NCBI GenBank assembly: GCA_963922335.1 | Contig: CAWUIB010000006.1 | Coordinates: 1 to 64,000, forward strand | From: CALBPI01 sp963922335 | Lineage (GTDB): Bacteria > Pseudomonadota > Gammaproteobacteria > Steroidobacterales > Woeseiaceae | Length of the DNA stretch: 64,000 nt | Direction: 5' to 3' | Part shown: in pieces, positions 29,783 to 36,827 of the stretch | Layout of the letters: the number at the start of each line of letters is the position of its first letter | Position numbering within the stretch: the first letter of the stretch is position 1 | Translations under genes and position numbers: made by a program | The notes under the pieces: model-generated | What the model saw: only the letters and a program-made list of their open reading frames with translations | Told to the model about the DNA's origin: nothing | The model's database searches: none

Positions 29783-30652
29783 ATGCCGGATTTCCATGAA
29801 CTCGCTGGATGGCTGGAGGAAAGTAGTCTCGGTTCACTAACGCGGACGCCGCGGCGAGTAGCCGGTGGCGACACCGCCGCCGCCTTTTGTGTTGAAACGG
29901 ATGAGGGTCGCTTCTTCGCAAAGCGTGCCTCACTGACCCATCAGTCACAGCTCCAGTCCGAGGCGTTTTCCCTCACTCGAATCGCTGAGACAGGCTCGAT
30001 CGCAGTGCCTGAGGTCATTCTGTGCGATGCATCCGGTTCGGAAGTTTGGCTGCTGATGGAGTGGTTAGATCTGCGAGCACTGGATGCAGTCACCGAGCGC
30101 GCCTTGGGACGCGCGCTTGCTAGTCTGCACCGCAATACTGCTTCAGCGTTCGGGTGGTCCGAGACCAACTGGCTCGGCGGATCGCTACAATTCAACGCGA
30201 CCACTGATTCATGGAGCGACTTCTTTTTAACCCAGCGACTTGAACCGCAGTTAAAGTGGGCGTTCGATCAGGGTCACGGCGAGCGCTTGCAAGATCACGG
30301 TAAACGCCTATTGGAACACTTGCCCGTGCTGCTAGCAGACCATCATCCGGAGCCCGCGCTCGTGCATGGCGACCTCTGGTCAGGCAACGCGGCAGCGACT
30401 CAGTCGGGTGTTCCGATCATATTTGATCCCGCGGCGCATTTCGCTGACCGCGAGAGCGACCTCGCGATGATGCGATTGTTTGGGGGATTTGGTCCGGGTT
30501 GTTTCGCCGCATACGCAGAGGCTTGGCCTCTTCCGGCCGGCCATGAGCAGCGGTTGCCGCTCTACCAGCTCTACCACTTGCTGAATCACCTCAACCTGTT
30601 CGGGTCGAGCTATCTGCCGCGTTGTCTCTCGGTGATGCAGTCATTGAGCTGA
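29783..30652 (+). CDS. Fructosamine kinase family protein
   Basis: A 289-residue protein with an aminoglycoside-phosphotransferase-like fold. Motifs: FFAKRA with the ATP-binding Lys, LLMEWLDL in the hinge, HRNTASAFGWSETNWLGG (family-typical), LVHGDLWSGNAA catalytic loop and IFDPAAHFADRESDLAMM with the metal-binding Asp. Family members phosphorylate glycated lysines or ribulosamines so that the sugar is lost, repairing glycated proteins. The order of motifs and the length match YniA-type bacterial members. The start at 29783 leaves 28 bases from the previous stop. Confidence 0.92.
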   Translation: MPDFHELAGWLEESSLGSLTRTPRRVAGGDTAAAFCVETDEGRFFAKRASLTHQSQLQSEAFSLTRIAETGSIAVPEVILCDASGSEVWLLMEWLDLRALDAVTERALGRALASLHRNTASAFGWSETNWLGGSLQFNATTDSWSDFFLTQRLEPQLKWAFDQGHGERLQDHGKRLLEHLPVLLADHHPEPALVHGDLWSGNAAATQSGVPIIFDPAAHFADRESDLAMMRLFGGFGPGCFAAYAEAWPLPAGHEQRLPLYQLYHLLNHLNLFGSSYLPRCLSVMQSLS

Positions 30653-30687
30653 CCCACCCTTAGCGCTCCACACTGTGCCGAAAATCC

Positions 30688-30716
30688 TTGACCTCGCGTC
30701 TTAGCATCTTCATAGT
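30688..30716 (+). promoter_or_regulatory. Predicted promoter of the arsR-carbonic anhydrase-sulP operon
   Basis: TTGACC at 30688-30693 and CATAGT at 30711-30716 are separated by 17 bases, matching 5/6 and 4/6 of the sigma-70 consensus. A palindrome begins 14 bases after the -10, in the expected transcription-start region. The rest of the 172-base gap holds two TTAGACA repeats (30752 and 30773 areas). Confidence 0.5.
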
Positions 30717-30721
30717 CATAT

Positions 30722-30741
30722 ATCTTCGAATCTTCGAAGAT
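30722..30741. promoter_or_regulatory. Palindromic operator candidate for the ArsR-type repressor
   Basis: ATCTTCGAAGAT (30730-30741) is a perfect 12-base palindrome, and ATCTTCGA is repeated directly upstream at 30722-30729. Position just downstream of the predicted -10, before an arsR-type gene, fits an autorepression site. The assignment is inference. Confidence 0.6.
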
Positions 30742-30824
30742 GTTTATGTAGTTAGACAAGTGTCCGGGGAACTTAGACATTCGCTAAATGCAGGTTGACG
30801 AGACTTAGTAGGAGTGGGGACTTC

Positions 30825-31175
30825 ATGCCAAATCGTCAAATTGTCGCGAGGGAACTCGCGGAAATTTTTAAAACGCTTGCGCATCCGGACCGGGTGCGGG
30901 TCATCGAAGAGCTCGCGTCCAGTGAGCTTGATGTCAATGGTTTGGCCGACCGCCTTGATCTTCCAGGCACACGCGTGTCCCAGCATTTGGGGAAATTGCG
31001 TGCGCACCGGATGGTCGAGGAGCGCCGTGATGGGCGCCACCACTTTTATCGCTTAACCCAGCCTGAGCTGGCGCGATGGATTGTGGATGGATTGGCTTTT
31101 GTAGAGGGACGGATGCAAGGCGTCAGCGAGGGACAAATCGCAACTGTTCGTGAAATGTGGGCAGGGTCGACCTGA
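30825..31175 (+). CDS. ArsR-family winged-helix transcriptional regulator
   Basis: 116 residues from an ATG preceded by GGAG at ten bases; an in-frame TTG 30 bases upstream is less likely. The fold is visible as IFKTLAHPDRVRVIEEL, the helix-turn-helix around DVNGLADRLDLPGTRVSQHLGKLR (key recognition segment TRVSQHL) and a wing at RRDGRHHFYRL. There is no cysteine at all, so a thiol-based metal or persulfide switch as in ArsR, SmtB or SqrR is excluded. It leads a carbonic anhydrase and a SulP transporter, with 21 and then 8 bases between genes. It probably represses this operon; the inducer is unknown. Confidence 0.9.
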   Translation: MPNRQIVARELAEIFKTLAHPDRVRVIEELASSELDVNGLADRLDLPGTRVSQHLGKLRAHRMVEERRDGRHHFYRLTQPELARWIVDGLAFVEGRMQGVSEGQIATVREMWAGST

Positions 31176-31196
31176 CTCTGAGTGAAGGAGAACATC

Positions 31197-31868
31197 ATGC
31201 CGAAATTTGCTAGTGGCGTAGTGGACTTTCAGAAACGGGTTTATCCGGGTAAGAAAGATCTTTTTGAGAAATTGGCGCATGGTCAGTCGCCCGAAGCGTT
31301 ATTCATCACCTGTTCCGATTCTCGTATCGAAACGGCGATGATCACGCAGACCGAACCCGGTGAGCTGTTCATCTGTCGTAATGCAGGCAATGTGGTGCCG
31401 CCGCACACCAACCATACGGGCGGCATGACGGCGTCGATTGAATTCGCGGTCGCGGCGTTGCGTGTGCCACATATCGTTGTTTGTGGGCACACTGAATGCG
31501 GTGCCATGAAGGGTGCGATGAATCCGGAAGGATTGGACGGCTTACCCCATGTTCGTGAGTGGCTCGGCTACGCCCGAGCAGCGGTTGAGGTGGTCAACAC
31601 CGTTGGTTCCAACCTGACGCCGGAAGCTCGCATGCAGATGTTGCTGGAAGAGAACGTGAAACTGCAGCTTCAACACCTGAAGACGCATCCGTCTGTCGCG
31701 GCAAGACTCGCGACGGGTGAGGTCACATTGCATGGCTGGATCTATGACATTCGCACGGGCGGTGTGACTGCTCTTGACGAAGCGACCGGCAAGTTTGAGC
31801 CCGTCGACACGCACTATGCGAGTGATATGGCGCATGCCGCGATGCACGAGCACGAGTGCAGCGCCTGA
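31197..31868 (+). CDS. Beta-class carbonic anhydrase
   Basis: 223 residues. It interconverts CO2 and bicarbonate with a zinc ion. Zinc ligands and catalytic pair are visible: Cys39, Asp41 and Arg43 in CSDSR, His98 and Cys101 in GHTECGAM. RNAGN follows the standard beta-CA order. The ATG at 31197 has GAAGGAG seven bases before it; an upstream GTG is rejected. The C-terminus has a His-rich tail (HAAMHEHECSA). It lies directly before a SulP transporter, an association seen in bicarbonate-handling operons, so it probably equilibrates bicarbonate brought in by SulP. Confidence 0.95.
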   Translation: MPKFASGVVDFQKRVYPGKKDLFEKLAHGQSPEALFITCSDSRIETAMITQTEPGELFICRNAGNVVPPHTNHTGGMTASIEFAVAALRVPHIVVCGHTECGAMKGAMNPEGLDGLPHVREWLGYARAAVEVVNTVGSNLTPEARMQMLLEENVKLQLQHLKTHPSVAARLATGEVTLHGWIYDIRTGGVTALDEATGKFEPVDTHYASDMAHAAMHEHECSA

Positions 31869-31876
31869 GGAGCACG

Positions 31877-33550
31877 ATGATGAAGTTTTTTGATACATCC
31901 AATCTTCGCGGCGACATTTACGGTGGGTTAACTGCCGGGGTTGTCGCTTTGCCACTGGCGCTGGCCTTCGGTGAAGCGTCCGGTGCCGGACCGATTGCCG
32001 GGTTGTGGGGCGCCATTTTTGTCGGCTTCTTCGCCAGTCTGTTCGGTGGCACCGGGTCGCAGATCAGCGGTCCGACCGGACCGATGGTTGTGGTTTTTGC
32101 CGGCATCTTCGGCACGCTCTCCGGCAACGTCGCGCTGGTGTTCGCCGCGGTGGTACTGGCCGGGTTACTACAGATCGCGTTCGGCGTTTTCCGGTTGGGT
32201 CAGTACATTCGCTTGGTGCCCTATCCCGTGATCTCGGGATTCATGAGTGGCATCGGTTGCATCATCATCGCCTTGCAGGTGTCGCGACTTTTCGGTCATG
32301 AGCCACTCGAAAAGGGCACGATCCCGGCGCTAAGCGCGATTCCAGGAGCGGTAGCGGATCCTGTATTCCCGGCGCTGATTGTCGGCGTGGTCACACTTCT
32401 TGTCGTGTTCTATTGGCCGAAAAAATGGGGCGTGTTCTTGCCGGGCGCATTGGCGGCGCTGTTGATCGGAACGATCCTCAGTCGCTTTTTCCCCGGTTCG
32501 CCGTTGTTGGGTGATATCCCGACCGGATTCCCGGAATTCGTGATGCCTGCGTTGCCTGATACGCGTGATACGGCATGGCTCGTTTTCGAGGCGGCGTTTA
32601 TCCTTGCGATCCTTGGGGCTATCGATAGCCTGCTGACCTCGTTGGTTGCCGACAACATGACGCGCACCCGACACGACTCCGACAAGGAGTTGATCGGTCA
32701 GGGAATCGGTAACACTCTGGCCGGGCTGTTCGGTGCCATTCCCGGCGCCGGCGCAACGATGCGCACCGTCGTGAATATTCGCACAGGCGGAGCCACAAAG
32801 ATTTCAGGCATGCTTCACGGGGTCGTCCTGTTGGCGGTCGTGCTGGTGCTCGCACCGCTCGCCTCGCAGATCCCGCATGCTGTGCTTGCTGGCATTCTGA
32901 TTAAAGTGGGGTATGACATTATCGACGTGAACTACCTCAAACGTGCTCACCGCGGGCCACGTTGGGATCTTGCGTTGATGGCGGTAGTTCTTGGTCTCAC
33001 GGTCTTCGTGGATTTGATTTGGGCCGTTGGCGTCGGTGTCGTTCTCGCCTCGCTGGCGTTCGTGAAGCAGCTGGCCGATCTTCAGCTTGCAGAAGTGAAG
33101 AGCGAGGGGACGCAAGCGCGAATCACGCCTGAGGAAGAGGCTCTGCTCAAGTCTGCAGACGATCGCGTGTTGCTTTTCGACTTCGGTGGTCCATTAAGCT
33201 TTGGTGCGGCAACGGATCTCGGCTTGAGTATTCGCGAACGCGCTAACAAGAACAGCATGGCGCTGATTCTGGACTTCCATCGGGTACCATTCCTGGATGT
33301 CTCGGCGGCGAGAGCGGTCGAAACGGTGATCTGCGATGCCAAGCAAATGAACCGTATCGTTTACACCACCGGGATGCGCGATGAGGTGCGCCGTGTATTG
33401 CGAGCGATGGAAGCGGATCACTGTTTGCCGAAAGATACGCACTATCAGCATCGTGCCGATGCGATCCGCGCCGCGGTGGATCAGGTGTTGAAGCGGGACA
33501 GTGCTGACGAGGATGGGGGCCTCCCGACGCCGTCGCCGGCTGTCGGTTAA
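31877..33550 (+). CDS. SulP-family anion transporter with STAS domain
   Basis: About 557 residues. The ATG at 31877 is followed by a second ATG at 31880; the latter has the better distance (seven bases) from GAGGAG. The N-terminal 400 residues form the 14-helix SLC26/SulP core (GLTAGVVALPLALAFGEASGAGPIAGLWGA, GPTGPMVVVFAGIFGT, FMSGIGCIIIALQV). The C-terminal STAS domain spans about 430-535 (VLLFDFGGPLSFGAA, LILDFHRVPFLDVSAARAVE). SulP proteins move sulfate, bicarbonate or other anions with Na+ or H+. Pairing with a carbonic anhydrase supports bicarbonate as substrate (BicA-like). It closes the operon at a strong terminator. Confidence 0.92.
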   Translation: MMKFFDTSNLRGDIYGGLTAGVVALPLALAFGEASGAGPIAGLWGAIFVGFFASLFGGTGSQISGPTGPMVVVFAGIFGTLSGNVALVFAAVVLAGLLQIAFGVFRLGQYIRLVPYPVISGFMSGIGCIIIALQVSRLFGHEPLEKGTIPALSAIPGAVADPVFPALIVGVVTLLVVFYWPKKWGVFLPGALAALLIGTILSRFFPGSPLLGDIPTGFPEFVMPALPDTRDTAWLVFEAAFILAILGAIDSLLTSLVADNMTRTRHDSDKELIGQGIGNTLAGLFGAIPGAGATMRTVVNIRTGGATKISGMLHGVVLLAVVLVLAPLASQIPHAVLAGILIKVGYDIIDVNYLKRAHRGPRWDLALMAVVLGLTVFVDLIWAVGVGVVLASLAFVKQLADLQLAEVKSEGTQARITPEEEALLKSADDRVLLFDFGGPLSFGAATDLGLSIRERANKNSMALILDFHRVPFLDVSAARAVETVICDAKQMNRIVYTTGMRDEVRRVLRAMEADHCLPKDTHYQHRADAIRAAVDQVLKRDSADEDGGLPTPSPAVG

Positions 33551-33565
33551 CGCACTTGCTCCGTG

Positions 33566-33604
33566 GGCCGAGGCGTGCGTAGAGTACGCCTCGGCCTTTT
33601 TTTA
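33566..33604 (+). terminator. Rho-independent terminator of the carbonic anhydrase-sulP operon
   Basis: GGCCGAGGCGT and ACGCCTCGGCC form a perfect 11-base-pair stem with a nine-base loop, followed by seven T residues. It starts 15 bases after the sulP stop codon. Confidence 0.95.
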
Positions 33605-33618
33605 TTCCGGTGATTTCA

Positions 33619-34293
33619 ATGCTCGAGAAGAACCGGCTGTCACCATGGGTTGTCGTCACAGTTGCGCTCTTGCCGATCGCCTGCGTCAACCTCAATCAAT
33701 GGCTTTCGATTGCTGGTGGCTTCATCCCGGGATGCTTCCCGTACGTGGAAGGTTGCACCTCAATCAGTTCGACCGGACGATACGGCGCGAGCTACTGGAT
33801 CTTCAAAGCGATGATGCTCCCACAGAGCCTTCTGTTGGTCGTATTTTGGCGGCGACTCGAGCAGTGGTTTTCATCCCGCACCGATCCCGGCATATGGATG
33901 CTGCGACTGGCGATCGTAGCCTCGGCGTTTCTCGTGCTCTACACCATCTTTCTTGGTTCGTCCGGTGACTTTTATCGATTGATGCGTCGGTATGGCGTAT
34001 TTGTATTTTTTCTCGGAACCTTCGTCGCGCAGATTATTGCGACACGGCGTTTGGCCACGGTTAGCGCCGACCACCGTCCCCGGGCGATACTGATTGTGCA
34101 GCGGGTTCTGCTCGGTGCGATGGGCGTACTCGCACTCGCCGAAGTACCGCTTGGGAGTTTCGGTTTGAAAGACGATGTAGCCGAGAACATCATCGAGTGG
34201 AATTTCTCTTTGTTGATGCAGTTCTGGTTCTTGACGTGGTTGCGGGTGAGACCGCTACGAGGCAACGCCGTCGCGGTCACCGATCACATCTGA
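33619..34293 (+). CDS. Polytopic membrane protein (Frag1/DRAM/Sfk1-like)
   Basis: 224 residues from the ATG at 33619 (a GTG at 33610 would give three more). There are six likely helices: about 10-28, 60-78, 92-110, 122-140, 160-177 and 200-214. The loop FIPGCFPYVEGCTSISSTGRYGASYWIFK is reminiscent of Frag1/DRAM/Sfk1 membrane proteins, whose first extracytoplasmic loop has a similar SISxTG...P/YWIFK pattern. Function in bacteria is unknown. Its stop overlaps the converging EAL gene by ten bases. No clear ribosome site precedes the ATG. Confidence 0.75.
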   Translation: MLEKNRLSPWVVVTVALLPIACVNLNQWLSIAGGFIPGCFPYVEGCTSISSTGRYGASYWIFKAMMLPQSLLLVVFWRRLEQWFSSRTDPGIWMLRLAIVASAFLVLYTIFLGSSGDFYRLMRRYGVFVFFLGTFVAQIIATRRLATVSADHRPRAILIVQRVLLGAMGVLALAEVPLGSFGLKDDVAENIIEWNFSLLMQFWFLTWLRVRPLRGNAVAVTDHI

Positions 34294-35678
34294 ACAATTC
34301 GCTGGTCGCCTCGCCCTTGTTCCTGGATTAGTGCGATTTGCACGGACAGTGGCGCAGGTTTTGAGAAGAGAAACCCCTGTGCATAGGTGACACCGAGTTC
34401 TCGCAGGGTTGCGGCCTCGGCCTCGGTTTCGACACCCTCCGCGATCAGAGGGATTTTCAATGCGTCTGCCAGCGAGGTGATGGTTCGCAGAATTGCAATA
34501 CGAGCAGGGTTGCGGTCGACTCGGCGCACAAAACGTCTGTCGACCTTAAGCACGTCGATCGGAAGCTCCTGCAGGTAATTCAGCGATGAATAACCGGCAC
34601 CAAAATCATCGAGTGCAATGCGGATGCCCGCGCGCCGCAGTGCGTTGAGTGTGCGTTTCGCGAAAGCGAGATTACTGATCAATACCGTTTCAGTAAGTTC
34701 AAGCTGTAGGCAACTCGGTGGCAGAGACTCGCGCTGCAGTGCCGTTGAAATTCTTGAAGGCAGGTCGCCTTCAAGTAGCTGGCGCCCGGAAATATTGACG
34801 CTGACAAACGCGTCGGGGTCGAGTTTGCCAGCTTCTCTTGCACTGGCAAGGCCGCGTAAGGCGAGTTCGAGCACGCGATCCCCTAAAGCGACAATGAGAT
34901 CCGACCTTTCGGCGGTGGCAATGAACTCGCGAGGCGCGATGATGCCCCGACTCTTGTCGTGCAACCTGACCAAGGCCTCGAGACCCTGCAGCTTGCGGTC
35001 CTCGAGCTGGACGATCGGCTGAAAGAACGGCACCACGCCGCCGTTAGACAGCGCATCACAGATCAGCTCTGTTGTTCGACTGCGTTTTCCACCGCCTGCA
35101 CCGACGCGTTTTGCTTGTTCGTCGCGTTGGTGCTCGAGAGTGACATCGCGATGGGTGCCTGCGAGGCGAATAGGGTTGTCGTATTCATCGCGCTCACACT
35201 GGCCCGTGCAGCGGAACCAGTGAACCTCGCCACGTGCGGTCTGGAGTCGATAGTCGATTTCGAGTCGCGGTGTACTGCCGCCCAAATGGTCGCGTACCGC
35301 TGCCATCAATCGGACTCTGTCGGTGGCGACAACGCGAGAGAGCCATGGCTCAAGCCCAACGCTGTCGTAATGCTCAGGTAGGCCGGTAAGGCGCGCCCAG
35401 CCCGGTGAGAACTTTAAATCACCCGATTGAATATCCCAGAGCCAGTAAGTTTGGCCCGCATCGTCGAGAATTCTCGAGATTGTGGTCGCACCGTCTTCAT
35501 CACCACTGCGCTTTTGCATGGTGCGAATGAGCGTCAAGAGCTTGCGTGCTTGAGGTGTAGATGCCCGTGGCAGGCGATCTTCCCTCGAGCCGGCTCTGCC
35601 CTCGGACAGTACGTGGAGTAAATACTTCTGGATCCGCTCCAGATCGTGCGCGAGTTCTGCACCCTGATCAGCTGACAT
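34284..35678 (-). CDS. PAS-EAL cyclic-di-GMP phosphodiesterase
   Basis: 464 residues from the ATG at 35678; the frame stays open to 35747 without a better ribosome site. Domains: an N-terminal helical segment (1-65), a PAS/PAC fold (about 70-195, WLWDIQSGDLKFSPGWARLTGL ... GTHRDVTLEHQRDE) and an EAL domain (about 215-455). Catalytic EAL motifs are intact: LEALVRL, VNISGRQL, LELTETVL, DDFGAGYSS, DVLKVDR and AEGVETEAEA. So it should cleave cyclic di-GMP to pGpG. No GGDEF domain. The sensing signal of the PAS domain is unknown; no haem or flavin ligand is evident. It is monocistronic and converges on the membrane-protein gene. Confidence 0.92.
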   Translation of the reverse strand: MSADQGAELAHDLERIQKYLLHVLSEGRAGSREDRLPRASTPQARKLLTLIRTMQKRSGDEDGATTISRILDDAGQTYWLWDIQSGDLKFSPGWARLTGLPEHYDSVGLEPWLSRVVATDRVRLMAAVRDHLGGSTPRLEIDYRLQTARGEVHWFRCTGQCERDEYDNPIRLAGTHRDVTLEHQRDEQAKRVGAGGGKRSRTTELICDALSNGGVVPFFQPIVQLEDRKLQGLEALVRLHDKSRGIIAPREFIATAERSDLIVALGDRVLELALRGLASAREAGKLDPDAFVSVNISGRQLLEGDLPSRISTALQRESLPPSCLQLELTETVLISNLAFAKRTLNALRRAGIRIALDDFGAGYSSLNYLQELPIDVLKVDRRFVRRVDRNPARIAILRTITSLADALKIPLIAEGVETEAEAATLRELGVTYAQGFLFSKPAPLSVQIALIQEQGRGDQRIVQM

Positions 35679-35871
35679 CCCGGTCTGCCTCTGGTGATTG
35701 TGGTCCCAAAAGAACCGAAGCGCCAAATGCATTCCCTGTGCGCGCACCGATCCTTAATGAGTGGAAGCGTCCTGCTTCAAATCCACTGTAGCGCTTTTTT
35801 GCGAATGCGTTCCAGAGTTTTCTAGGTTTTTTCGGTTTCTGTCGAAATTGGATCGGCTAAAGGTCAGGAAA

Positions 35872-36657
35872 TCAATGGCCTTCGTGCTCGTTCACCATGG
35901 GTTCTTCCGATGACTGAATATGCTCCTTGGGGTGCATATGCGCAGAATCATGGGATTTGTGCCCTGAATGTGCAGATTCGTGTGTGCCATCGCTATGGGA
36001 ATGACTCGGCATCAACATCATGCCGAGCGCGCCTATGGCCATGACGACGCTAAACGCGCCAGCGAGCCGTCGGGTTGGTCCCTGCAGGCCGCGTTGGGCG
36101 AATCCGCCGATCGCGAGCAAAGCGGGCAGCGTGCCCAGCCAGAAGGCGGCCATCACGATAGCACCCTGCAGCGGACCGCCACTGCCAATGGCCAAGGCAG
36201 CGGCCGCATAAACGAGCCCACAGGGCAGCGTCCCCCAAATCATGCCGGCAGCCAGCGCTCTTGCCGGTGTCGAAAGCGGCAGAACGTGCTTCGCTAGCGG
36301 TGCAACTGATCGCCAGAGTGTCTGGCCGGCGCGGTCGAGCACATTTGAATTCAATGCGCCCAGGAGGCGCAATCCGATCAGGAGCAGTGCCAGTGCGGCA
36401 ATCGTGCGCAAGACCAATGCGGTCTGCGTCGGTGCACCTGCCCGAACCGCGGCAACGCCGATGACGCCCACCACGGCGCCGATCGCGAGGTAAGTGAGCA
36501 GTCGCCCGATTTGATAGCTCGCTCGGCGCGGCCAGTCGAGGCCGTTGCCATGTCCGGTGGTTTCGAATACCGATACGATTGGCCCGCACATGCCGGCGCA
36601 GTGTGCGCTCCCCGCGAACCCTGCGACGAGGGCAGCGATGACAAGTGCCAGCGTCAT
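35872..36657 (-). CDS. Sulfite-exporter TauE/SafE-type membrane protein of the cbb3 assembly cluster
   Basis: 261 residues with about six helices. The first carries the motif AHCAGMCGPI at residues 18-27, typical of the CcoS-adjacent 'DsbD-like/UreH-like' TauE proteins, where Cys and His in the first helix may handle copper. The C-terminal 50 residues are remarkably rich in His and Asp/Glu (HSHSDGTHESAHSGH...), which would bind metals. The ATG overlaps the ccoS stop in ATGA, so it is the last gene of the operon. A role in copper supply for the oxidase is inference from context; the substrate is not proven. The 124 bases after it hold no gene. Confidence 0.85.
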   Translation of the reverse strand: MTLALVIAALVAGFAGSAHCAGMCGPIVSVFETTGHGNGLDWPRRASYQIGRLLTYLAIGAVVGVIGVAAVRAGAPTQTALVLRTIAALALLLIGLRLLGALNSNVLDRAGQTLWRSVAPLAKHVLPLSTPARALAAGMIWGTLPCGLVYAAAALAIGSGGPLQGAIVMAAFWLGTLPALLAIGGFAQRGLQGPTRRLAGAFSVVMAIGALGMMLMPSHSHSDGTHESAHSGHKSHDSAHMHPKEHIQSSEEPMVNEHEGH

Positions 36658-36827
36658 GGTTGCTTCCGCTCGTTTCTGGACGGCGCTCGATCATCGTCAA
36701 GCAGGATACGAACGGCCGGACTGTCCATGTCGTCGAATTGCCCTTCGCGCACGGCCCAGATGAATGCCCACGCAAATACCCCCGCGATCATGAGTGCGAG
36801 TCCGATGAGCAGCAAAAGTATGTTCAT
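36654..36827 (-). CDS. ccoS: CcoS, cbb3-type oxidase maturation protein
   Basis: 57 residues. One N-terminal helix (MNILLLLIGLALMIAGVFAW) is followed by AVREGQFDDMDSPAVRIL, which matches the CcoS signature GQFDDLxxPxxRIL. CcoS is needed for cofactor insertion into the cbb3 oxidase. Start and stop both overlap neighbours by ATGA (with ccoI and the TauE-type gene), so translation is coupled. It is too short for most automatic ORF lists. Confidence 0.9.
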   Translation of the reverse strand: MNILLLLIGLALMIAGVFAWAFIWAVREGQFDDMDSPAVRILLDDDRAPSRNERKQP

